A stretch of 14,881 nt of DNA from Bacteroidales bacterium (GCA_030526455.1 JAUNCU010000057.1:1-14881); one strand, 5' to 3'. Counted from the stretch's first letter, positions 1-7,700 are shown. Notes: generated from the sequence alone by a model not told the origin. Made by a program: numbers and translations.

Positions 1-58
1 ATTCCTTTCCTTCTTTTCCTTCCATCCTTCCTTCTTTCTTTCTTTCTTCTTTCCCTTT
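1..58. repeat. Polypyrimidine low-complexity tract
   Basis: Almost pure C/T on the + strand, made of irregular CCTT and CTTT units with only isolated A residues. It begins at the window edge, so its full length is unknown. It lies just beyond the stop codon of the leftmost minus-strand gene, so that gene's transcript would carry a purine-rich 3' end. No terminator hairpin is visible in the part shown. Confidence 0.7.
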
Positions 59-1075
59 TTATTTCAGCCAGCCTGCTTCTTTATACCATGCTATGGCTTC
101 TTTTACGCCTTTTTCTAGGTCGTATTGTGGGTGGAAATTGAAGTCGCGCTCGGTGTCGGCTGTTTCGCAGAGCCAGTTGCGCTGCTTGAGGATGCGGAAT
201 TTGTCTACGTTGAGTGTGGTGGGTTTGCCGGTGATTTTGGTGTAGATGGTGCAGAACACACACACCATTTGCACCAGCCAGATGGGGCAGGTGATGGGTA
301 TCACGAATTTCTTCTTCAACTCCTCGCACACGATTTTGCGGAATTGCTTCTGCGTGTAGCCTTGGCTTTCGCTGATGAAATAGGCGCGGCGCTTGGGGCC
401 GGCTTCCAGGGCGTTCATCACCGCCATGGCGAGGTCTTTCACATATATAAAAGTGAGCATCTGCTTGCGGAATCCCACGCTGAAGTCGAAGCCCGAAGCG
501 ATGGTTTTCATCATCAAGAAATAGTCGCGCTCGTGGGGGCCATACACGCCCGTGCAGCGGAAAATGGTGTAAGGGAAGTCGGGCACCATCTTCAAGTAGG
601 TTTCGGCCTTTGCCTTCGACATGCCGTAGCGCGTGTTGGGCACGGGGTCGTCGGTGATCTTGAACGGGGTGTAGCCCTCGTCGTCGCCCACGCCCATCAC
701 ACTGAGGCTGCTCATGAGCAGGAACACCTCGGGCACGGCGTCGATATCGCGCAGCGTGTCCACCAGCAGGCGCATGTAGCCATAGTTGATGCGCTCGAAG
801 TCGAGGTAATTCGCCGCCTTCGTGGCGCCCAGGTTGTGCACCACGTAGTCCCACTTGCCGCCCATGGTGGCGATGGTGTCTTGCAGTGTGGATTTCAGCG
901 CGTCGGCGTCGGTGAAGTCGAGTTCGATGAAATGGATGCGTTCGTCTTGCAAAAACTCACGGTTGGTACTCTTGCGTACGGCAGCCCATGTTTCGAAGCC
1001 ACGGTTGAGGGCTTCGGCCACGATAAAGCCGCCTATGAAACCGCCGGCACCAGTTACGAGAATTCTCTTAGCCAT
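59..1075 (-). CDS. NAD-dependent epimerase/dehydratase (extended SDR)
   Basis: A 338-residue extended short-chain dehydrogenase/reductase, probably acting in the cytoplasm on a nucleotide-sugar or related substrate. Seen in the sequence: a Rossmann GxxGxxG motif (GAGGFIG, residues 9-15), an MSSLSV strand around 121-126 that supplies the catalytic Ser/Thr, and the YxxxK pair Y150/K154. The RCTGVYGP segment (173-180) is typical of extended SDR sugar epimerases/dehydratases. A hydrophobic stretch near 259-278 could touch the membrane. The length is normal for the family. The start overlaps the end of the upstream glycosyltransferase by 8 bases, so translation is probably coupled. It is the last gene of the leftward run. 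With a GT9 enzyme and a DUF4254 protein next to it, a role in envelope glycan synthesis is likely, but the substrate cannot be read from the sequence. Confidence 0.9.
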   Translation of the reverse strand: MAKRILVTGAGGFIGGFIVAEALNRGFETWAAVRKSTNREFLQDERIHFIELDFTDADALKSTLQDTIATMGGKWDYVVHNLGATKAANYLDFERINYGYMRLLVDTLRDIDAVPEVFLLMSSLSVMGVGDDEGYTPFKITDDPVPNTRYGMSKAKAETYLKMVPDFPYTIFRCTGVYGPHERDYFLMMKTIASGFDFSVGFRKQMLTFIYVKDLAMAVMNALEAGPKRRAYFISESQGYTQKQFRKIVCEELKKKFVIPITCPIWLVQMVCVFCTIYTKITGKPTTLNVDKFRILKQRNWLCETADTERDFNFHPQYDLEKGVKEAIAWYKEAGWLK

Positions 1076-2108
1076 ATATCACTTTCTTGATTTGGTTCAC
1101 AATAGTTATGGGGTCGATGCCCGAGAGGCATCGGTAGTCGCCGAAGCGACAGGGTTTCTGCCCGAAAACCGAGCAGGGGCGGCAGGGCATGTCGAGTTGC
1201 ACGGCATTAGCCTCGCTCTGCTTCCATCCCATAAAGCCGCAATAGGGGTGGGTGGCGCCCCACACGCTCACCACGGGCAGATTGGCCACCGAGGCGAGGT
1301 GCATGTTGGCGGAGTCCATCGAGAGCATCACGTCGCAGCGCTGCATGAGCGCAATCTCGTCGGTGAAGGTGTGCTTGATTTCGGCGATCGACACCGTGTG
1401 CTCATATTTCTGCACCAGCGGCCTGAGCGCCTTCTTCTCCTTTTCGCCGCCGCCGAAAAGCATCACCGTCACGCCCTCGATTTGCGTGAGCGCTTCCACC
1501 ACCTTCTCGATGAGCGGCAGCGGATATTCCTTGCCGCGGTGCTGCGAGAAAGGGGCGATAGCCACCCAGCGCTCGCTTTCGGCTTTGGCGGGCACCATCT
1601 CGCTCTCAGCGATAGGGTCGAAGCCGCCAAACGACTCCTCCCACTCAAATCCCAGCGCCCGGAACACACGCTCGTAGCGGTCGTGAGAGGTGGTGAGTTG
1701 CTCGTGAATCTTGCCCTTCACGAGGGCGCGTTTCTCGCCTCGGCCCTTGTCGATGCGAGAAACCTTCACCCCGTGCAGGCGCATGAAGAATCCCATGGCC
1801 CACGTGCGCATCACGCTGTGCAGGTCGGCCATGTGGGTGATGCCATAGCGCTGGCGCAATTCCTTCGCCAGGCGACGCATGCCCCACAGGCCACCGTAGT
1901 CCTTCAGGTTCACGCCTTCTACGGTGAGGTTGCTGGGGCGCTGAATCATAGCCTCGGCAGGCCAGGGGCGCGTGAGCATCACAAAGTGCACGTGGGGGAA
2001 GGCGCGGCACACCGAGTAGAGCACCGGAATGCTAATCACCACATCGCCCAGCGCCGAGAAGCGCGTCACGAGCACGGTTTTGCTATAGTTGCTGTTATTT
2101 TTTGCCAT
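1068..2108 (-). CDS. Glycosyltransferase family 9 (heptosyltransferase-like)
   Basis: A 346-residue GT-B fold enzyme of the ADP-heptose:LPS heptosyltransferase (GT9) family. Such enzymes transfer sugars to lipid-A core or related surface glycans on the cytoplasmic face of the inner membrane. Seen: the N-terminal RFSALGDVV motif (residues 16-24), AIAPFSQHRGKEYP (183-196) opening the C-terminal nucleotide-sugar domain, and the D265-x4-H270 signature followed by SVWGATHPYCGF (281-292). A cysteine cluster (C309, C312, C320, C327) near the C-terminus is common in Bacteroidetes members. The start overlaps the DUF4254 gene by 14 bases and the 3' end overlaps the SDR gene by 8, which indicates an operon. 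True heptose specificity is not proven; other GT9 donors are possible. Confidence 0.9.
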   Translation of the reverse strand: MAKNNSNYSKTVLVTRFSALGDVVISIPVLYSVCRAFPHVHFVMLTRPWPAEAMIQRPSNLTVEGVNLKDYGGLWGMRRLAKELRQRYGITHMADLHSVMRTWAMGFFMRLHGVKVSRIDKGRGEKRALVKGKIHEQLTTSHDRYERVFRALGFEWEESFGGFDPIAESEMVPAKAESERWVAIAPFSQHRGKEYPLPLIEKVVEALTQIEGVTVMLFGGGEKEKKALRPLVQKYEHTVSIAEIKHTFTDEIALMQRCDVMLSMDSANMHLASVANLPVVSVWGATHPYCGFMGWKQSEANAVQLDMPCRPCSVFGQKPCRFGDYRCLSGIDPITIVNQIKKVIYG

Positions 2109-2700
2109 AGAGCACCGGATTGGTAGCCGGGTCGTTGTAGAGTTTCATTTGGCGATACACCTTCATGTACTTCTTGCCAGCCGCGATATCTTCGAGCAAC
2201 TGGTCGATGGCGGTGGTGAGGTCCACACGCTGCTCGAGCAGCACATTGAGTTTCGCCTGGCAGCGCTCGAGGTGAGCGGCGTCGGCGTCGGTGCGAGAAG
2301 CCTGTTCGCGCATGTGGTAGATTTTGAGCGCCAGGATCGAGAGGCGGTCAACGGCCCATGCGGGGCTTTCGGTGTTGATGGTAGCGTCGGCTGCCACCTT
2401 CACATCGGCATATTTTTCGCGGAAGTAAGTGTCGATTTCCTCCACCAGGTCGGTGCGGTCTTGGTTCGACTTGTCGATGCGGCGTTTCAGCGCCAGAGCG
2501 TCGGCGGGGTCGATTTCTGGGTCGCGGATAATATCTTCAAGGTGCCATTGCACGGTGTCGATCCAGTTTTTCACAAAGAGATTAGCCTCTATGGTTCCTT
2601 CTTCGTAGGGGTTGGTGGCCACGGCGTCCACGTCGTCGGTCTTGTGGTAAAGTTCCACGGTGGCGTCGAAAAGCACGTTACATTTTTCTGCAAATTTCAT
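2095..2700 (-). CDS. DUF4254 domain-containing protein
   Basis: A 201-residue, mostly helical, charged protein without signal peptide or membrane segment, recognised as the Bacteroidetes DUF4254 family. Family-like stretches are the NQDRTDLVEEID segment (about residues 79-90) and ESPAWAVDRLSILALKIYHM (about 111-130). The heptad-like spacing of leucines around 145-170 suggests a helical bundle. No enzymatic motif is apparent and the function of the family is not known to me. It directly precedes, and overlaps by 14 bases, a GT9 glycosyltransferase, so an accessory role in surface glycan assembly is a reasonable inference. The start at 2700 gives MKFAEKCN and has no Shine-Dalgarno, as is usual in this phylum. 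A 69-base gap separates it from the upstream regulator, with no clear TAnnTTTG promoter in that gap. Confidence 0.85.
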   Translation of the reverse strand: MKFAEKCNVLFDATVELYHKTDDVDAVATNPYEEGTIEANLFVKNWIDTVQWHLEDIIRDPEIDPADALALKRRIDKSNQDRTDLVEEIDTYFREKYADVKVAADATINTESPAWAVDRLSILALKIYHMREQASRTDADAAHLERCQAKLNVLLEQRVDLTTAIDQLLEDIAAGKKYMKVYRQMKLYNDPATNPVLYGKK

Positions 2701-2769
2701 AATAGACTATGTTGTTGATTGTAATTAAAAGTTTTCGTTGAGGGTGAGAATGGGGCGGGGGCGGTGTCG

Positions 2770-3663
2770 CTACAGCGAGCGCATGCCCGGCTCGAGCAGT
2801 TGGGCTGGAATCACGCGCTTGAGGGTGGTGACGAGGCTGTTGAACATCTTCTCGCGCATGTAGTCGCTTTTCACGTAGAGCGAAAAGTGGCGCACGGGGT
2901 AGTTTTCGTCGCCCGCCATTTCCACCACGCGCTTGCGCTGCTCGGGCGAGAGAAAGCGTATGTGCATCTGCGGAATCACGGTGCGCCCGCCTATGGTGTC
3001 GACCATGCGGATGAGGGTCTCCAGATTCGACGACTCATAGATGTGGAAGCGCTCAATGTCGGCCTTATAGTAACTGAAGGCACTTTCGCGCAGACTCAGC
3101 GCCTCCTTCATCACCCACAGGAAGTCCTTCTTCTTCTCGGCTCCCGCCTTGCTGCCCACATAGGCCACCACGGGGTCGAAGTAGAGCGGAATCTCCAGGA
3201 TGCCGCGGCGCATGTTGCCCGAGATGCCGATGCCGGCGTCGAGACTGCCGTCGAGCAGGGCGTTGAGCATGCTCGAAATCTTCAGGTCGCGAATCTTGAG
3301 TTGCACATCGGGGTAGGCGGCATTGTAGGCCTTGATGAAGGCGGGCAGGATGTAGGGCGAAATCGTGGGGCCCGCCGAGAGATTCAGTTCGCCCGACACG
3401 GTGTCCTTTTCCTGTCCCACAATCGCCTCGAGCACCGCCGCCTCGCTAAGCGTTTTTTCGGCCTGGCGAATGATTTTCTGCCCCACGGGCGTGGGCACCA
3501 CCGCCTTATTGGTGCGCTCAAAGATGCGCACGTTGAGTTCGCTCTCCAGTTTCTGCAGCATGGCGCTGAGCGTGGGCTGCGTCACCTCGCAGGCTTCGGC
3601 AGCCTTGGCGAAGTTACGGTGCTTGTTCACCGCTATCACGTATTTCAATTGCTGTAGCGTCAT
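2770..3663 (-). CDS. LysR-family regulator, OxyR-like but lacking redox cysteines
   Basis: A 297-residue LysR-type transcription regulator. The N-terminal winged helix-turn-helix (about residues 1-60) contains NFAKAAEACEVTQPTLSAML, and a type-2 periplasmic-binding-like effector domain follows (about 90-290). The closest layout I recognise is OxyR, because the stretch FLWVMKEALSLRE...SSNLETLIRMVDTIGGRTVIP (181-231) matches the OxyR region around the peroxide-sensing loop. In OxyR two cysteines nine residues apart (C199 and C208 in E. coli) form the regulatory disulfide. Here the aligned positions are S190 and Y199, and the only cysteine in the protein is C25 in the DNA-binding domain. Peroxide sensing by that mechanism therefore seems impossible. 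It sits 23 bases downstream of the polyprenyl synthase gene, so is probably co-transcribed. The symbol oxyR is withheld for this reason. Confidence 0.88.
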   Translation of the reverse strand: MTLQQLKYVIAVNKHRNFAKAAEACEVTQPTLSAMLQKLESELNVRIFERTNKAVVPTPVGQKIIRQAEKTLSEAAVLEAIVGQEKDTVSGELNLSAGPTISPYILPAFIKAYNAAYPDVQLKIRDLKISSMLNALLDGSLDAGIGISGNMRRGILEIPLYFDPVVAYVGSKAGAEKKKDFLWVMKEALSLRESAFSYYKADIERFHIYESSNLETLIRMVDTIGGRTVIPQMHIRFLSPEQRKRVVEMAGDENYPVRHFSLYVKSDYMREKMFNSLVTTLKRVIPAQLLEPGMRSL

Positions 3664-3686
3664 GGGCTGGAGAGGGTGAGGGGGGG

Positions 3687-4661
3687 TTACTTATTGCGGG
3701 TGATGATATAACTGAAAATCGACTTGAAGGCGTCCACCGTGTCGCTGGCGGGGAATTCGTCGAGCAGGGCGTCGGCCTCCTGGCGCAGGCGCTCCATCAC
3801 GCGGTAGGCATAGTCGATGCCGCCGCCCGCCTTGGCATATTCCACCAGACGGTTGATTTCCTCGTCGTTGAGTTCGGGCTTGTGGGCGAGTTTGTTCATC
3901 TCGTCGCTATCGGGCAATTCCTTTCGTCCCAGGGCGTAGATGAGCGGGAGGGTGATTTTTCCCTCGCGCAGGTCGTTGCCGGTGGGCTTGCCCACTATGG
4001 GGTCCTGGAAATAGTCGAAAGTGTCGTCTTTAATTTGGAAACACTGGCCCAGCAGTTCGGCAAATCGCTTCATTTTGGCGAGCGCGTCGTCGTCGGCGCC
4101 GGCAGTGATGCCGCCCACCTCCACGCAACTGGTGAAGAGCGACGCCGTCTTGCGGCTGATGATGGTCATATACACCTCTTCGGTGATTTCGCGGTTGCGG
4201 GCGTTGTCGATTTGGTCGATTTCGCCCATCGCCAGGTCGGCACCCATGCGCGAGAGCGAGTTGAGCACACGCATATCGCCAGCGCGCACAGCGCAGGCGA
4301 GGGCACCGCTCACGAAGAAGTCGCCCACGAGCACCGCCACATGGTTGTTCCACACACTGTTCACGGTGGGCAATCCGCGGCGCGACATGCTCTGGTCGAT
4401 CACGTCGTCGTGGATGAGCGACGCGTTGTGGAGCAGTTCGATAGCGGCACCGGCGTTGAGCACCTGCTCATTGATGCCGCCGAAAAGTTTCGCGCTAAGG
4501 AGCACCAGCACCGGACGTATCTGTTTTCCTTTCGTTTTGAGATAGTCGGTGACGATATGGTCGGTGAGCGCACTTGGGCTTTTAAGCGTTTCGGCAATAA
4601 TTGCGTTGAGCCTAGCCAGTTCGGGCTTGATAGATTCTTGTATTTGGTCGAGTTTTACCAT
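3687..4661 (-). CDS. Polyprenyl diphosphate synthase (long-chain trans-type)
   Basis: A 324-residue trans-isoprenyl diphosphate synthase that condenses isopentenyl diphosphate units onto an allylic diphosphate, most likely to make the menaquinone side chain. Seen: the GKQIRP substrate-binding motif (45-50), the first aspartate-rich motif DDVID (85-89), the second DDTFD (212-216), and the intervening GEIDQ (146-150) and KTASLF (171-176) segments. The residue five before the first Asp motif is Ala80, a small residue as in long-chain (roughly C35-C40 or more) synthases rather than farnesyl or geranylgeranyl synthases; exact product length cannot be assigned. Length is normal. It is the first gene of the leftward run, with a TAACTTTG box only a few bases before its ATG. 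Confidence 0.92.
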   Translation of the reverse strand: MVKLDQIQESIKPELARLNAIIAETLKSPSALTDHIVTDYLKTKGKQIRPVLVLLSAKLFGGINEQVLNAGAAIELLHNASLIHDDVIDQSMSRRGLPTVNSVWNNHVAVLVGDFFVSGALACAVRAGDMRVLNSLSRMGADLAMGEIDQIDNARNREITEEVYMTIISRKTASLFTSCVEVGGITAGADDDALAKMKRFAELLGQCFQIKDDTFDYFQDPIVGKPTGNDLREGKITLPLIYALGRKELPDSDEMNKLAHKPELNDEEINRLVEYAKAGGGIDYAYRVMERLRQEADALLDEFPASDTVDAFKSIFSYIITRNK

Positions 4662-4668
4662 TTCACAA

Positions 4669-4676
4669 CAAAGTTA
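4669..4676 (-). promoter_or_regulatory. Possible -7 box for the leftward operon
   Basis: On the minus strand this reads TAACTTTG, a full match to the Bacteroidetes -7 consensus TAnnTTTG. No convincing -33 TTTG lies at the usual 19-21 base spacing. Transcription from here would start about at the polyprenyl synthase ATG (4661), giving a leaderless or nearly leaderless mRNA. Confidence 0.35.
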
Positions 4677-4868
4677 CTTAAAATAAATGAAATGCCTATC
4701 TTTTTCGTGTCATTACTTTGTTTTTTTTCGCCGAGGCAGCCATGGTGGGGCGCTCAGAGGCGGTGCCTGAGCCCACTATCCCCTATGCACTGTTGCATGG
4801 TTCCAGCGGGGTTGAAGCAGCAAAAAGTGGCCGAATGTGTGATTTTGATAAAAAAAGTGGTAAAAAAT
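4677..4868. other. Intergenic stretch without a gene
   Basis: Divergent intergenic DNA between the leftward operon and the secreted-protein gene. Reading frames here are short and look like chance. The only structure seen is a modest inverted repeat, GCTCAG at 4752-4757 and CTGAGC at 4767-4772, without a T-run. The last part (after about 4840) becomes A-rich and may act as an UP-like region for the promoter that follows. Confidence 0.5.
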
Positions 4869-4899
4869 GTTGCAGTGTAAGAAAAATGTATTACATTTG
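4869..4899 (+). promoter_or_regulatory. Bacteroidetes-type promoter of the secreted-protein gene
   Basis: GTTG at 4869-4872, 19 bases of spacing, then TACATTTG at 4892-4899, a full match to TAnnTTTG. The expected start point is around 4906, giving an AT-rich 5' leader of about 118 bases before the ATG at 5024. The downstream gene ends in a strong terminator, so this is probably a monocistronic unit. Confidence 0.75.
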
Positions 4900-5023
4900 C
4901 GAAAGTTTTTACAAAAAACCACAAAATATCTGAAAAGAACATTTTTCTGTATCAACTGGCTTTTTGGGGAAATTTTTACCACGACACATAACATTATTTA
5001 TTCACATAAAAAACTAACAGATT

Positions 5024-6202
5024 ATGAGAAAATCTTTACTCTCTATGGCCGCAGCAGCAGTATGCATCGCGGCGTCGGCAAGCACTACAGCCTCTTTGGT
5101 AGAATTGACCAAGTTTGAAAAGAACGACTTCACACGTCAAGCCGTAGAAAAGACCGTAAGCGCCCGCTTCGCTAAGAAAGCACAAAAGGTGGCTGCCGCT
5201 AGCGAAACTGCCTCTATGGACGATATCCTTGGCGAATACATCAACGAAACCGAAACCTACTACGAAGATCCCGTTTGGGCTGGTGGTAGCGTGACCGTAG
5301 TAAAGGGCGAAGGTGAAAACGAAATCATCCTCAAGGACTTCCCTTACGCTGGCTGCCAAACCAAGGCTGTAGTTGACTTCGCTACTGGCACTTTCAGCAT
5401 CCCCGTTCAGGAAGTGTATGAACACCAAACTTACGGCAAAATGTCGATTGCTCCAGCCGCTATTTCAGGCGGTCAATTGGTTGCCGACCGCACTAAGGCT
5501 ATCACTGGCCAGTTCATTCCAGGCGTGTTCCTGATCCAAAAGTATGGTGTGTTTATCGACAGCGGTACATACGCTGGCTATGCATGGGACGGCTTCTACG
5601 AAACTTACATCTCGGAAGCCAACGGCGTGATGACCAACAAGTGGTACAACAACATGTATGAAGACGAAGTGTTCAACGTGGCTATCGAAGCCGACTATGA
5701 TGCAGTTGACTCTGTATGGGTTTACAACTTCAACAACAACGGTATGCCCGTGCAGATGAAGGTGAGCGAAGACGGTAGCGTAAGCATTCCACAACAGGTG
5801 GTTATCGACCTCTCTAACGTAAACACTTCTTCAACCTACAGCACCGACGCAGTTCTCTACAAAGGCATCTGGAGCGCATCAGGTTACCAGGTAGCACAAG
5901 GCGATCTTCCTGGCACTATCGACGAAAACGGCGTGATCACCGTTGGCCAATGGGGTCCTGTAGCAACTAAGCGCTCTACTGGCGGTCTTACCTTGTTTGG
6001 CGTTTACAACTCATCAACCATCGTTCCCGTTAAGAAGGAAGAACCAAGCGCAGTGACCGACGTTAACACCAACAAGACCGTGGCTTCAGTGAAGTACGTG
6101 AACCTCCAAGGCCAGGAATCGGCTACTCCATTCCAGGGCGTAAACATCAAGGTGAGCACCTTCACCGACGGCTCAAGCGCAGCAGTTAAGGTAATGAAGT
6201 AA
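5024..6202 (+). CDS. Secreted protein with T9SS-like C-terminal domain, function unknown
   Basis: A 392-residue exported protein. Residues 1-23 form a signal peptide: RK, then an alanine-rich hydrophobic core, then a cleavage region near SAS-TTA. The mature part begins with a charged linker (24-65). A beta-rich body follows, starting at DDILGEYINETETYYEDP, a style I associate with Bacteroidales surface proteins. The last 40 residues (VKYVNLQGQ...GVNIKVSTFTDG...VKVMK) resemble the sorting-type C-terminal domains seen in type IX secretion cargo and related Bacteroidales proteins. Codon choice differs from neighbouring genes, with a strong preference for AAC, TTC, TAC, GAA and AAG, as expected for an abundantly made protein. 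It has its own promoter and terminator. No enzymatic motif was recognised; structural or adhesive roles are possible. Confidence 0.85.
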   Translation: MRKSLLSMAAAAVCIAASASTTASLVELTKFEKNDFTRQAVEKTVSARFAKKAQKVAAASETASMDDILGEYINETETYYEDPVWAGGSVTVVKGEGENEIILKDFPYAGCQTKAVVDFATGTFSIPVQEVYEHQTYGKMSIAPAAISGGQLVADRTKAITGQFIPGVFLIQKYGVFIDSGTYAGYAWDGFYETYISEANGVMTNKWYNNMYEDEVFNVAIEADYDAVDSVWVYNFNNNGMPVQMKVSEDGSVSIPQQVVIDLSNVNTSSTYSTDAVLYKGIWSASGYQVAQGDLPGTIDENGVITVGQWGPVATKRSTGGLTLFGVYNSSTIVPVKKEEPSAVTDVNTNKTVASVKYVNLQGQESATPFQGVNIKVSTFTDGSSAAVKVMK

Positions 6203-6230
6203 TACACCGAATATTACATATCCTAAATAT

Positions 6231-6260
6231 AAAAAAGCACCCGGCTTCGGGTGCTTTTTT
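6231..6260. terminator. Strong bidirectional intrinsic terminator
   Basis: A perfect 7-bp GC-rich stem (GCACCCG at 6237-6243, CGGGTGC at 6248-6254) with a GCTT loop, flanked by six A on the left and six T on the right. The symmetry makes it work on both strands. It ends the secreted-protein transcript and can also end the converging AAA ATPase transcript. Confidence 0.93.
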
Positions 6261-6300
6261 ATTTTCTTTTGGGTGAGCCATCAACCCCCCACGCGCCACG

Positions 6301-6358
6301 CTGTGAAGATTTTTTGGCAATATTGCCACTTTTTTTTCATGGGAGAGGCTGGTGAGGT
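6301..6358. repeat. Palindromic repeat element, copy 1 (downstream boundary)
   Basis: Contains the perfect 12-bp palindrome GGCAATATTGCC at 6316-6327. Positions 6301-6334 match 7627-7660 with one mismatch in 34 bases (6305 G versus 7631 A). The part to the right, including the T-run, CAT and a GGCTxGxGAGG stretch, matches the flank of copy 3 at 7701-7755. It ends four bases before the stop codon of the minus-strand ATPase gene, so it marks that gene's 3' edge. Confidence 0.85.
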
Positions 6359-6361
6359 GGC

Positions 6362-7615
6362 TTATTTTTCTAGGCTGTTGCTGTCGAGCAAGAAGTCCAT
6401 AAGCCCCATTGTGAGTATGCCGTTATCGTCGCGCCATGGTTTTATGTCGTCTTTCACGATGATGATTTTCTTGAACGAGTCTTTGATGCGCAGCAAAGAA
6501 TTCATCTCTTGTTTTCGTTTATCTTCGTCGGGCAATGCCAAGGCTGATTGGATATAATATTTTTTGTTGCCTTCGTTGACAACAAAATCCACCTCCAATT
6601 GCTTGCGTTGCCATTTTCCATCGGCGTCGACCGTCCTTTGCTCAACCACGCCCACGTCGACCTTGCACCCTCTTCGTCGCAATTCGTTGTAGATGATGTT
6701 TTCCATGATGTGCGTTTCCTCTTGCTGACGCAGGCCTAAAATGGCGTTGCGCAAGCCGAGGTCGCAAAAATAATACTTTGCAAGCGCTCCAATGTATTTT
6801 TTCCCTTTCACATCGTATCGCTCCGCCTTTTCAACCATGAAAGCGTCTTGCAAAAAGCCCAGGTAGCGATCGATGGTCACGGGGCTGATCGACACTTTTT
6901 TCACGCTGTTGAACGTGTTGGAGAGTTTAGAGGAATTTGTGGGTGCGCCTATTCCTGAAGCCACAATGCGCATAAGTTCTTCGAATTCAGCATTGTTTTT
7001 GATGCGGTTTCGCTCAATGATGTCGATTAAATACACGCTGGTAAACAGGTGGGTGAGGTAATCATATTTTTTCTTTTCGGTTTCAAGTTGTAGCACATGG
7101 GGAAGCCCTCCGAAGGTGTAATAGTCCTTCCATGCTTCAGCGGGCGATTGCTGCGTGCCTTCGCAAAACTCTGAAAACGAAAGAGGGAAAATCCGAATCT
7201 CGTCGCCTCGGCCACGAAACTCGGTGACGATGTCGCTTGAGAGGAATTTTGAATTGCTGCCAGTGACGTAGATGTCGGCATTGTCCATGCGGAGCAAACT
7301 GTTGAGCACCTCCTCAAATCGCGGTACTAATTGCACTTCGTCAAGGAGGATGTAATGTAGTTGCTCGTCGTGGATAAGGCCTTTTATGTGCCGATAGAGG
7401 GCTAGTGGCTCACGAAGGTCGGCATTCTCAATATTGTCGAGCGCCACCTCTATTATGTGGTCGGTAGCCACACCAGTATTTAGCAGATATTGCTTAAACA
7501 ATTTAAACAAGAGATACGACTTGCCACACCGACGAATACCGGTGACGATTTTTATCAAGCCATTTTGCTTGGCATCGATGAGTTGCTGTAAATAGAAATC
7601 TCTCTTTATCTGCAT
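6362..7615 (-). CDS. AAA family ATPase with DUF4143 (nuclease-fold) domain
   Basis: A 417-residue cytoplasmic protein of the large AAA/DUF4143 family found in many copies in Bacteroidetes and archaea; biological role unknown. Domains seen: ATPase core with Walker A GIRRCGKS (26-33), Walker B YILLDEVQ (88-95) and a sensor-like YVTGSNSKFLSS (116-127); a helical lid and winged-helix-like part with ISPVTIDRYLGFLQDAFMV (243-261); and the C-terminal DUF4143 region with ENIIYNELRRRG (305-316), EVDFVV (341-346) and YIQSAL (354-359). The last two lie where PD-(D/E)XK nuclease folds place their catalytic D and (E/Q)xK, but the lysine is absent (QSA), so cleavage is doubtful. Base composition is visibly more AT-rich than in neighbouring polA. 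The gene is enclosed by palindromic repeat copies at 6301-6358, 7627-7660 and 7701-7755, suggesting lateral arrival as a unit. Confidence 0.9.
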   Translation of the reverse strand: MQIKRDFYLQQLIDAKQNGLIKIVTGIRRCGKSYLLFKLFKQYLLNTGVATDHIIEVALDNIENADLREPLALYRHIKGLIHDEQLHYILLDEVQLVPRFEEVLNSLLRMDNADIYVTGSNSKFLSSDIVTEFRGRGDEIRIFPLSFSEFCEGTQQSPAEAWKDYYTFGGLPHVLQLETEKKKYDYLTHLFTSVYLIDIIERNRIKNNAEFEELMRIVASGIGAPTNSSKLSNTFNSVKKVSISPVTIDRYLGFLQDAFMVEKAERYDVKGKKYIGALAKYYFCDLGLRNAILGLRQQEETHIMENIIYNELRRRGCKVDVGVVEQRTVDADGKWQRKQLEVDFVVNEGNKKYYIQSALALPDEDKRKQEMNSLLRIKDSFKKIIIVKDDIKPWRDDNGILTMGLMDFLLDSNSLEK

Positions 7616-7626
7616 AAACTACGGCT

Positions 7627-7660
7627 CTGTAAAGATTTTTTGGCAATATTGCCACTTTTT
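7627..7660. repeat. Palindromic repeat element, copy 2 (5' leader of the ATPase gene)
   Basis: Carries GGCAATATTGCC at 7642-7653 and is 33/34 identical to copy 1 in the same orientation. It lies between the putative -7 box (7666-7673) and the ATG (7615) of the ATPase gene. The palindrome would therefore fall at the very 5' end of the mRNA, where it could be an operator or an RNA hairpin. Confidence 0.85.
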
Positions 7661-7665
7661 CTTCG

Positions 7666-7673
7666 CAAAGATA
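7666..7673 (-). promoter_or_regulatory. -7 box of the AAA/DUF4143 gene
   Basis: Reads TATCTTTG on the minus strand, a full TAnnTTTG match, with an expected start point near 7658. No good -33 TTTG is seen at the usual distance. The box sits between palindromes 2 and 3, so a protein bound to either could control it. Confidence 0.55.
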
Positions 7674-7700
7674 AGCAAAATATGGAGGATTTAGGGTATG

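Noticed and set aside
855..2126. Long plus-strand open frame opposite the SDR and GT9 genes
   Set aside because: It is antisense to two recognisable enzymes and spans their junction; its composition is His/Arg-rich shadow sequence without motifs.
2764..3657. A 297-codon plus-strand frame mirroring the LysR-type gene
   Set aside because: It covers the same interval on the opposite strand as a clear LysR regulator; no start signal and no family features.
4752..4772. Inverted repeat GCTCAG/CTGAGC as a possible terminator
   Set aside because: It has a short stem and no T-run on either side, and it lies between two divergent genes where no transcript needs to end.
4818..4865. AAAAAGTGGC and AAAAAAAGTGG fragments resembling half of the palindromic element near the DUF4143 gene
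   Set aside because: The GGCAATATTGCC core is missing and the match is mostly an A-run, so it is not counted as a fourth copy.
3882..4880. A 332-codon plus-strand frame over the polyprenyl synthase gene
   Set aside because: It is antisense to a gene with both aspartate-rich motifs and runs into promoter DNA.
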